A DNA stretch of 64,000 nucleotides. It comes from Picochlorum sp. 'celeri'. Lineage: Eukaryota; Chlorophyta; Trebouxiophyceae. Positions within the stretch are counted from its first letter, which is position 1. The number at the start of each line of letters is the position of its first letter. Below, in pieces: positions 56,327 to 64,000 of this stretch. The notes under the pieces are model-generated. The model saw only the letters and a list, made by a program, of their open reading frames with translations, was not told the DNA's origin and made no database searches. The stretch lies in NCBI GenBank assembly GCA_010909725.1, contig JAACMV010000024.1:1054001-1118000 (forward strand), written 5' to 3'. The position numbers were made by a program, and so were the translations under genes.

Positions 56327-58735
56327 TCAGATGCATGCTTTTTTAACACGTGCCATGTTTTGGTCCATCTCGTCAAAGGTCCTCTGAAGAGCACGCTTGT
56401 GTGGACTTGTTAATGGGCATGTCGACGAGTTTAGAGCATCAACGAGCCCTTGGATTGACTTTGAAGCCTCTTTGAGCCGCACGGCAATATTATCCGGAAT
56501 ATCCTGGCGATTCGGTATGCTTTTGGGTTTGCATGGCGGTTTGAGTGCATGGGTGCCAAGTGCATTGGATATGTCAGACAGGATGCTCGTCTTCTGCGCG
56601 AATATCACTCCATTATCCTCTGCATCTTCCCTCAAAGCCCACTTACCTATCGTGAGATACTTCTGCAATCTATCTTTGAACGATTGCGTGATGCCTTGCC
56701 CAGTAACAAAACTGTCAGGAAGCACACGGGTCATGTCCTCTTGAAGGCATTCACTAATATACTCCAAATAGCTCTTCATCGCCAGATATTGCAGAGGATA
56801 CGAATCTGAAGATTTGAAAACTTGCGTGAAGATTGATTTCAGCTTGGGTATCGAGCATTGATTTGGAGAAACATGTAGCATGCTCAACAGCCACCCTGCT
56901 GTCTTCTGATTTGGAGAAAACTCAAGATGCGACTGATCATGCGGTGCCAGCATTCCCGGTGGACTAAATTTCTGTATCGAGTCTTTTCTCGAATGAAGTA
57001 AACTCTCCACTCGCTGCAGATTGCATGCGACGATGGCTCCCTGTGGTCCCATGCTGGGAGATGACATGACCATCTTTTTCAGTATTCCTACGCATGATTG
57101 AGCATCTATGATTGGTTTCGACATCCCTTGTGGATGGCTGCAGCAATAGAGCAGTATCTGATATGAAAGTTCAGATAGCCATACGGGGAAACGCGCATTC
57201 TCTTCTCGCCATCCAGAGGATGAGAACTGCGCACATGCCTTTCCCATCCATGTCACAATCCTTTGAACCTGGCGTGTGGATCCCAAATCCAACTTGGACA
57301 TGTTGACGCATCGAATGATCAAAACTGCTTCAGAAATACCCCATAGCGATATCTCGTTATGATGTCGCTCGAGAGTAACTGCAGCATCTTGCAAGAGCCT
57401 GTCAACTGTGCATGGCGATGCACAGGAGAGAGCAGATCCTAGCAAGGCACATCCCTGTTCTAAAGATGCCGAGAGATATCCATGATCAACGAAACTCGAA
57501 GAATATGATGCATTATTAAGCAATGCATCCCGAACCAAACTTGCACATGTGTACTGAAAAGACAGCCCCCCGCACACCATCAGGTCCATAAAGACTCGAC
57601 AAAGAATCTCTTCCATAACTGGATGAGGGCAGAATGAATACCCAATAATCGTATGGAGACAATCCATTCCTACTCCATTAATATCCACATCGATACACGC
57701 TGATATAAATTCGAAAATCGCATCTTCCACCAGCTCCAAATCCATGCATGAATGCATACGTCCAATGGTCACACTCCCCTCTAACACTGATTCAAACAGC
57801 GGCACCATCGAGGCATACACATGCTTCTCAAATCGTTCAGACTGAGCCAAAATATAACAAACAATCTTCCGTATTTGATCTGATGTCGTCCCACCTCTGC
57901 GCATCCGCACTGTTACTGGCCTCACAAACCGTGATGCAATCACAGACCCCTGTACTTGATTCAAACAGGACACCAGCGCCCGGACGACAAACATCCCCAT
58001 ATCATTATCCACACTATCCATAGATATGTAGTCGACAGCCCACGTCCAAAACGACTCAAGAACTCCTTCAACGGCCCCTGGCGACCCCTTCACCAACCTG
58101 CCAAAGTTGGATAGCCAGAATTGAACAAGTTTCCTGCACGCCTTGTCTTCTACATGGCCATCTTTCGCCATATCTATTGTATCCTTCATGCAATCAAGTA
58201 TAACACCACACGTCGCTGCTTTGGACACCCCATAGCACCCCAAAGCATCTTCCAGCGTTGCTGGAATACTCGACCACATACCACTAATTCCTGTCCATAC
58301 TGCATTGGCAAGACCATAATGCACGAGCTTTGGATCTTCTCTCTTTTCTTTTCTCGATATTATATCAGAAATATCACATCCAAATCGTTGCAGCATTTGA
58401 AGGTGCTCTGCGAGCACGGTGGCCAGTTCCTCATCCACAGGCTGGTATGTTGTTGCTGCTCCAAGAAGAGGGAGATACCCCTGACTCAATATATTCTTCA
58501 CTCGACCCTGCCAACCCGCATCAGTCTTCCCAGGACTACAGCATAGTGTTTTCATAAGCCTATGGAGATCCCCGCTCCAACCCTCCAATACACTCGGCCC
58601 AACCACATGGAGTTCATCTGACAGGTTTCGCAGCACTCCCAAAAGGCTACAAGCGCCCTCCTGCTGCCCTAGACCATTCACAAAACTATGTTCTAATGAA
58701 TTGCATTCATGTTGTATCCGACTACATGGGCTCAT
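56327..58735 (-). CDS. Helical-repeat protein, possible FIRRM (C1orf112/FLIP)
   Basis: 802 aa, largely alpha-helical, with many short Leu- and Cys-containing helices and no signal peptide or membrane span. The segment around residues 655-710 (YPLQYLAMKSYLEYISECLQ) resembles the DUF4487 family (FIRRM/C1orf112, partner of the FIGNL1 ATPase in recombination). The match is weak and rests on my recall of the family pattern. Length is close to that of the human protein (853). The C-terminal 60 residues contain a possible coiled coil and a basic stretch. If not FIRRM, it is an unclassified solenoid. Confidence 0.55.
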   Translation of the reverse strand: MSPCSRIQHECNSLEHSFVNGLGQQEGACSLLGVLRNLSDELHVVGPSVLEGWSGDLHRLMKTLCCSPGKTDAGWQGRVKNILSQGYLPLLGAATTYQPVDEELATVLAEHLQMLQRFGCDISDIISRKEKREDPKLVHYGLANAVWTGISGMWSSIPATLEDALGCYGVSKAATCGVILDCMKDTIDMAKDGHVEDKACRKLVQFWLSNFGRLVKGSPGAVEGVLESFWTWAVDYISMDSVDNDMGMFVVRALVSCLNQVQGSVIASRFVRPVTVRMRRGGTTSDQIRKIVCYILAQSERFEKHVYASMVPLFESVLEGSVTIGRMHSCMDLELVEDAIFEFISACIDVDINGVGMDCLHTIIGYSFCPHPVMEEILCRVFMDLMVCGGLSFQYTCASLVRDALLNNASYSSSFVDHGYLSASLEQGCALLGSALSCASPCTVDRLLQDAAVTLERHHNEISLWGISEAVLIIRCVNMSKLDLGSTRQVQRIVTWMGKACAQFSSSGWREENARFPVWLSELSYQILLYCCSHPQGMSKPIIDAQSCVGILKKMVMSSPSMGPQGAIVACNLQRVESLLHSRKDSIQKFSPPGMLAPHDQSHLEFSPNQKTAGWLLSMLHVSPNQCSIPKLKSIFTQVFKSSDSYPLQYLAMKSYLEYISECLQEDMTRVLPDSFVTGQGITQSFKDRLQKYLTIGKWALREDAEDNGVIFAQKTSILSDISNALGTHALKPPCKPKSIPNRQDIPDNIAVRLKEASKSIQGLVDALNSSTCPLTSPHKRALQRTFDEMDQNMARVKKACI

Positions 58736-59029
58736 GATGCAGAATATCGGTAAACGGTCTCAAACTGACAACGACCACCAGAACAAGAAACCACCGGCCT
58801 TCTTGTCTTTGCTACACATCCAGAATTCCATTCCATATACTATTATTATCTGTGAAAATTCACGCGATTGTCAGTTTACAGGCCTTGCATATGATTTCTA
58901 ATTCTTTTTGTCGGAACTGTATCAAATGTTGGAGATGCCATGGACGCAATTTGAAATACACCTGGGCTCTCTTTTTTTCTCTCTGGTGTCTGATATAGTA
59001 TAACCAAAGTAATCCTTTAGTCATTTGGG

Positions 59030-59716
59030 ATGAATACGGCAAAATCAGGCAGTGGATTGGCCTCGCCAAAGAATGTGTTGCAATTCTTGCATGTGGTTGA
59101 AAACCTCAAGGTGCGCTTGATTTCTGTTACCATAGAGTCCTTCTAAGTGGGAATATTTATTTAATCATAATACATACCTAGCACTTGTACCAATATCCAA
59201 TCATGATGTTTGCAGAAAACACCGCGAACCGGGTGGGTGAAAAGGCAGGTTGCTCAGCCAGAAAGCATTGCAGATCACATGTACAGAATGTCTCTCATGT
59301 CACTCTTGATGGATGGATCGGATGAATATGACTATATGCATTGCATCAAACTATCAATCGTGCATGATCTTGCTGAATGCATTGTTGGGGACATTACACC
59401 TACATGCGGTGTATCAGATGGGGATAAACATGCCATGGAAGCCAAAGCTATGGACGATATTGGCAATATCCTCGGAGACTGTGCTGCAAAAGACCAGATT
59501 AAAGCATTATGGCGGGAGTATGAGGCAGGAGAGACTCCAGAAGCCAAGTTGGTCAAGGATTTTGACAAGTTTGAAATGATTGTACAGGCACATGAATATG
59601 AACAGGCGCAGGGAGCAGACCTGCAGGAATTCTTCGATTCAACGGCAGGAAAATGGAGAACACCAGTAGGAGAAGCATTAGCAGCGGCATTATACTCGGA
59701 ACGAGGAAAGCAATGA
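59030..59716 (+). CDS. HDDC2: HDDC2-type HD-domain 5'-deoxynucleotidase
   Basis: Join 59030-59110 and 59216-59716 (105-nt intron, GTGCGC..TTGCAG), 193 aa. Exon 1 gives KNVLQFLHVVENLK, the usual start of the HDDC2/YfbR fold. Exon 2 has KTPRTGW, ESIADHMYRM, the HD pair in IVHDLAECIVGD and FDKFEMIVQAHEYE. HDDC2 and YfbR remove phosphate from deoxynucleoside 5'-monophosphates. Its stop codon is 1 bp from the stop of the convergent AP-4 gene. Confidence 0.9.
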
Positions 59717-59717
59717 T

Positions 59718-60158
59718 TTACATATTCTCCAACAGTTTTAATGGTGCAATAATACTTGATTTCTGGGTGTCCACCACCCACCCATTTGCCACCATCTCAT
59801 CGATGATGGCATACGCCATATCCAAACTAAACATGATGTCGAGTTCACAGACATTCCCAAACCACCGATCCATGGCTTCCACCATGCAATGAATACATTC
59901 CAGCATGGCAAGCTCATTGTCGTCTCCATCCACACCAATCATGAAGAATAGACTCGCATATCGCCTGTATATAATCCTAGTGCCGCAGTGTTCTACAGAA
60001 TTACAGTCCTTGTCCGGCCGTTTAAGGCATTTCCGCACGATTTCTGCCTCAAAAAGAAGCCTAGCGTCCCCTGCTGCTGGGACTCGTTTCGTATCGAAAT
60101 ACTTGGACAACCGGGTCTGCCCCTGTTTATTCACAAGAAGGATAAACTTTATAGTCAT
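59718..60158 (-). CDS. AP4S1: AP-4 complex sigma subunit
   Basis: 146 aa. It starts IKFILLVNKQGQTRLSKYF and contains RYASLFFMIGVDGDDNELA and LDIMFSLDMAYAIIDEMVANG. Among the sigma chains, NKQGQTRLSKY and the following EAEIVRKCL fit AP-4 best. AP-4 forms clathrin-independent coats at the trans-Golgi network. Many small algae have lost AP-4, so retention is informative. The frame ends AAC ATG TAA, with TGTAA across the stop. Confidence 0.9.
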   Translation of the reverse strand: MTIKFILLVNKQGQTRLSKYFDTKRVPAAGDARLLFEAEIVRKCLKRPDKDCNSVEHCGTRIIYRRYASLFFMIGVDGDDNELAMLECIHCMVEAMDRWFGNVCELDIMFSLDMAYAIIDEMVANGWVVDTQKSSIIAPLKLLENM

Positions 60159-60504
60159 ATCGCTGAGATATGAATCGTGATTGACACGTGGGGCACTATG
60201 TAACTGTATCTATCAATCTTTCTGGTGTTGTGTGTGGAAACGACCAAAACCTTCTCTTTCTTTCTCCCTATGTATATGTCGATTCAGGTAGCCGCATAAA
60301 AGTCTGTTTCATCTCCATGGTATTACATGTATTCATTATTCTAGACTAGATACACGTGTTGTATCCATGTAACAAACAATGGAAAAGTACCGTAAATAGA
60401 GAGTTTAAAACGACCATGGAAAAGTCAGACTCTGGAGCTGTAGGCAGAACCCATCCATCGCATGCGTCTACTTTCAATAATTCTTTCTGAATTCAAAAAT
60501 CAAG

Positions 60505-61738
60505 ATGTTTGTCAACTTTTTTGGAGTGGTTCTCAAGCCAGGTACGGTGATATACACAGCATGCAGTCATCAAGATGCATGGAATCATGGATCGCTGCTC
60601 AACCTTCAATCCAGTGTTCCATCCATGTGCCAAATGTCTTTAATGTGACCTATTATTTCACATATTTGGTATAGCAAAAGCTAAGGATGTGTTCTTCAAC
60701 AATTGTCTGTAGATGCTCCCACAGCAGTGTGTGTTCAGGATGACACCGGCAGTGATGAGGACGAGATTGACTACAGGACCAGCAAGACGGTGCATTTGAC
60801 TCAGTTGGCGCTGCCGGGGTCTGCGAAACAAGGCAATCACACCGTGTTTCTTGAGGATGAGGATGGTCAGAGTTATGTTTTGGGTACCTTGAATATCAAC
60901 ACGTGTCCAAATGTGAAGCTTGACCTTCCTCTGGTTGATCAGGAGCTGATGCTAAAGCTGGAAGGTCCTTCTGAAGTTCATGTGACTGGGTATGAGATGG
61001 TGTCGTTCCCTGAGGATGACGATGAAGATGGCTATGATTCAGAGGATGATTATGAGTATGGTGCGTTGGCATGTTTTTAGTGTGGCTCTTTTTTTGTGAG
61101 GTATCATCATGATGTTTTTTTTGTTGTATGCAGCGCATTTGTTGTCAGGAAGTGACGATGATGATGATGAAGACGATGATGAGGATGATGATGAGGACGA
61201 TGACAGTGATGACGACAGTGATGAGGATGCCCCAGAGGGAATTCCCTTGGGAATGCGAGAACTGCCTTCTCCTGATGAGGATGATGAATTCGATGGCGAT
61301 GATATCAACGACTCTGATATAGACATGGATGAGGATGATGAGGAAGATGACGAGAGTGATGAGGAAGATGGCGAGAGTGATGAGGAGGAAGATGACAGTG
61401 ATGAGGAAGACGAGAGTGACAGCGATGAGGAAGAAAAGGAAGCCATGAAGAAGAGGGCTGGAAAACTGTTGACGCCGCAGCCAAGCAAGAAGACTAAAGT
61501 GGACAATGCTCCAGCCACTGCACCAAGCAAAGTCAGCACGAAAAAGGCTCCCACAAATGAGCAAGAATACACCAAAGCTTTGAAAGAATACTTGAAAGAA
61601 AATGGTCCATCCAAACTCGCCACTCTGGGATCATCCATCAAGAGACCTCCAGCTGTGCCAAAACTCAAGAGATTCTTGTCAACCCATGCTAGTGATTTTG
61701 TCTACAACCAGAAAAATGATACTGTATCCCTTGCGTGA
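60505..61738 (+). CDS. Nucleoplasmin-like (NPL) histone chaperone
   Basis: Join 60505-60541, 60686-61060 and 61134-61738 (introns 144 and 73 nt), 338 aa. The start MFVNFFGVVLKPG plus exon 2 (VHLTQLALPGS..QSYVLGTLNINTCPNVKLDL) forms an NPL beta-sandwich of the FKBP39/HD2 type. Exon 3 adds a very acidic Asp/Glu tract of about 100 residues, a basic KKRAGK..PSKKTK stretch, and a C-terminal domain EYTKALKEYLKENGPSKLAT onward to SDFVYNQKNDTVSLA. No FKBP isomerase domain is present. Histone or nucleolar chaperone function is inferred. A TGTAA lies 100 nt after the stop. Confidence 0.8.
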
Positions 61739-62017
61739 TGACCTTTTTTTATATAGCAAGTATTTCTGGGGTATTTTGCTGCAAGCATGATTGAATGTTT
61801 CATATACTATAGTATGATGGATTGCAATGAGCACATGTAATGCCTCTCATATATGTATACAAAGAGCCAAGTGGTGCATTGTATCTGATTGATTCCACAT
61901 GCACATGTGTGAAGCCATAGATCTGGCAAGATCTGTAATTCATGAATTATGGTGAAACTTCCATTCCAGTCCATGAGGAGATGCATTACAAACTAGAAAA
62001 AGTAAGAATCAAAGACA

Positions 62018-63747
62018 ATGACTGCGAGTGAAGAGAAAAATGAGGAGAAGAAGAAGAGGACGTTTGAGGAGGTTTGTGTTTGAATGCATAATACTACTGC
62101 ATCCGTTACCTTGCAGAACGACATGAGGCATTAATTGATATAATGGTGTTCATTTATATATAGGAGAAATCGTATATTGAAAAACTAAGCCCCAATCACT
62201 ACAAAATCCGCCAAGGCTTTGTACCCAACATGCGAGTCCCTGGCATTGTCTACGTCAATGAGAACCTGGACGACTTGCTGTTTGATGAATTGAAGGCTGC
62301 TTGCGATCGCGGTGAGCATGGAGGTGGATTCTTACCAGCAGTGAAACAGATTGCAAACGTGGCCGCGCTGCCCGGAATTGTGTCGGTATGTGACCATGCC
62401 TGTTGAGCAGCAGGCCCTCTTTCTCTTTTTCCCATGAATCACATGTTCTCAACTTTACAATGCGTGCAGCATTCTGTGGCTATGCCTGATGTTCATAGTG
62501 GATATGGTTTTGCAATCGGTAATGTTGCCGCGTTTGATATGAGCGATCCAGAGGCTGTTGTGTCACCAGGAGGTGTTGGGTTTGATATCAACTGTGGTGT
62601 TCGCCTCATCCGGACGAATTTGATGGAATCGGATGTTCTTCCGGTGAAAGAGTTGTTGGCCCAGACATTATTTGATCATATTCCTGTTGGTGTTGGTTCT
62701 CAGGGGATTTTGCCGACGACTCGACAGGATTTGGAAGAGGTGTTGGAAATGGGCATGGATTGGTCCCTCCGAGAGGGATACTCGTGGGCAGAGGATAAAG
62801 AGCATTGCGAAGAATACGGGAGAATGTTGAATGCAGATCCTTCAAAGGTCTCTGCAAGGGCAAAAAAGCGTGGTTTGCCGCAAATGGGGACTCTTGGCGC
62901 AGGTAATCACTATGCAGAGATTCAAATTGTAGATGAGATTTTTGATCATGCAGCAGCTGAGAAGATGGGGATACATACTCTGGGACAGGTGTGCATTATG
63001 ATTCACTCTGGGTCAAGAGGTCTGGGCCATCAGGTCGCAACAGACTCAATGTTTGCCATGGAAAAGAGCATGAAGAGAGATGGCATTCAACTTAATGATA
63101 GACAACTGGCATGTGCTCGCATCACCAGCCCAGAGGGACAAGAGTATCTTGCAGCAATGGCATGTGCAGCAAATTATGCATGGGTGAATAGATCAGCCAT
63201 GACATTTTTATGTAGACAAGCGTTTGCAAAAGTATTTGAAAAGACGCCAAATGAATTAGACATGCATGTGGTCTATGATGTCAGCCACAACATTGCCAAG
63301 GTGGAAGATCACATGGTGGATGGAGAACTCAAGACATTGTTGGTACATCGGAAGGGGTCTACACGAGCTTTTCCTCCGCACCATCCTCTCATTCCAGTGG
63401 ACTATCAGCTCACTGGTCAACCGGTACTAATCGGTGGAACAATGGGAACTTGTAGTTATGTGCTCACGGGAACTGAGCATGGCATGAAAGCGGCGTTTGG
63501 GTCAACCTGCCATGGAGCCGGAAGAGCGCGATCTAGAAATAATGCGCGCAACAAATTAGATTATAAAGATGTTCTAGAAAAGCTTAAAGTCAAAGGAATT
63601 GCCATCAGAGTTGCATCGCCCAAGTTGGTCATGGAAGAGGCTCCAGAGAGTTACAAGGATGTGACACATGTTGTTGGAACATGCCATGAAGCTGGTTTAA
63701 GCAAAAAGGCTGTTAAATTGAGACCAGTAGCTGTTATTAAAGGATGA
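62018..63747 (+). CDS. RTCB: tRNA-splicing ligase RTCB
   Basis: Join 62018-62071, 62164-62385 and 62470-63747 (introns 92 and 84 nt), 517 aa against 505 in human. Exon 1 adds a charged N-terminus; exon 2 has [15 protein letters not shown] and [19 protein letters not shown]; exon 3 has [29 protein letters not shown] (Cys as Mn ligand), [22 protein letters not shown] and the guanylylated-His block [14 protein letters not shown] joins tRNA exons with 3'-phosphate or cyclic phosphate using GTP and acts in the unfolded protein response. A TGTAA is about 20 nt after the stop. Confidence 0.97.
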
Positions 63748-63758
63748 ATTTATTATAT

Positions 63759-64000
63759 TTACGCTTGTAATAGCAGTGTGAGGTTTCTACCGCAGTTGAA
63801 ATCGAGAATGTCGAATGCACGCAGCAAATCTGCCTTGTCCTCAGAGCCAGCTGCAACTTGATGATATTTGACAGCAGGAACAAGAGCTATGAGTGTCGTG
63901 TCATTTGGACGATACCCCATTTTAATATGGCATTGTAAAATAGATGCGAGAGCACCGATCCAATTCACATCATGTGCTGCTGTGGCTCGCGCATGGTTTT
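63759..64000 (-). CDS. Helical-repeat-like protein, C-terminal part only
   Basis: The frame is open from the right edge of the window, with stop TAA at 63759-63761. About 79 residues are visible (NHARATAAHDVNWIGALASI, then LQCHIKMGYRPNDTTLIALV, ending NCGRNLTLLLQA). The ALxSILxx(x)GYRPND pattern recalls helical-hairpin RNA-binding repeats such as those of OPR or RAP proteins, which abound in algal organelles. Not assigned. The 5' part lies outside the window. It converges on RTCB, 11 bp between stops. Confidence 0.5.
   Translation of the reverse strand, partial: NHARATAAHDVNWIGALASILQCHIKMGYRPNDTTLIALVPAVKYHQVAAGSEDKADLLRAFDILDFNCGRNLTLLLQA

Noticed and set aside
61145..61668. Long frames opposite the acidic tract of the nucleoplasmin-like gene (Ser-rich and Ile/Val-rich proteins)
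   Set aside because: They are antisense shadows of GAT/GAG repeats, which read as Ser or Ile/Leu runs on the other strand.

Overview
The window is nuclear DNA of a compact, photosynthetic eukaryote. It carries about 43 protein-coding genes in 64 kb, on both strands and with no operons. The genes include spliceosomal GT..AG introns, cytosolic and organellar ribosomal proteins, mitochondrial import (TIM22), ER and Golgi genes (OST4, syntaxin 5, AP-4 sigma) and plastid-type proteins (CDSP32-like thioredoxin, FabD with a transit peptide, a CPBP-type membrane protein). Several features point to the green lineage: COP1, a ubiquitin-NEDD8 fusion, CDSP32, and many TGTAA pentamers at or just after stop codons, which is the known chlorophyte poly(A) signal. 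I read it as a green microalga but cannot name the genus. No rRNA, tRNA, CRISPR or transposon was recognised.

Layout. 1-6.6 kb: a plastid membrane protein (5' end outside the window), CDSP32-like protein, mitochondrial bL19, and two near-identical 141-aa genes flanking an RNase T2 pseudoenzyme. 7-20 kb: fumarase, FAM32A, a 44-aa OST4 gene, uS15 (RPS13), MgtE transporter, UTP7, a DUS, DDX41, ubiquitin-NEDD8, CKS1, COP1. 20.9-30 kb: surface and secretory genes (sulfotransferase, GT92-like enzyme, cysteine-rich repeat protein, large receptor kinase). 30-44 kb: EF-hand protein, CDKAL1, TIM22, THUMPD1, dienelactone hydrolase, a CBM-sucrose phosphatase fusion, a BRCT-BAH protein, FabD, CNOT9. 45-64 kb: syntaxin 5, sedolisin, CPBP protein, eIF6, purple acid phosphatase, uL13m, translin, a possible FIRRM, HDDC2, AP-4 sigma, a nucleoplasmin-like chaperone, RTCB, and a partial gene at the right edge.

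I reassembled several split genes by joining frames across short introns (about 60-150 nt): fumarase, OST4, uS15, TIM22, THUMPD1, FabD (4 exons), sedolisin, eIF6 (3 exons), purple acid phosphatase, uL13m, HDDC2, the nucleoplasmin-like gene, RTCB and the BRCT-BAH gene. Introns cluster strongly at 5' ends and often separate a targeting peptide from the mature protein. Coding regions are packed tightly; convergent stop codons can be 1-20 bp apart.

The most unusual items are the RNase T2-fold protein that has lost both catalytic motifs, the BRCT-BAH protein resembling a 53BP1-type mediator, the phosphatase fused to carbohydrate-binding modules, the CDSP32-like protein lacking its nucleophilic cysteine, TGTAA signals overlapping stop codons, and 20-bp perfect palindromes between divergent genes. 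All exon joins are inferred from frame, splice consensus and family alignment; no transcript data were available.
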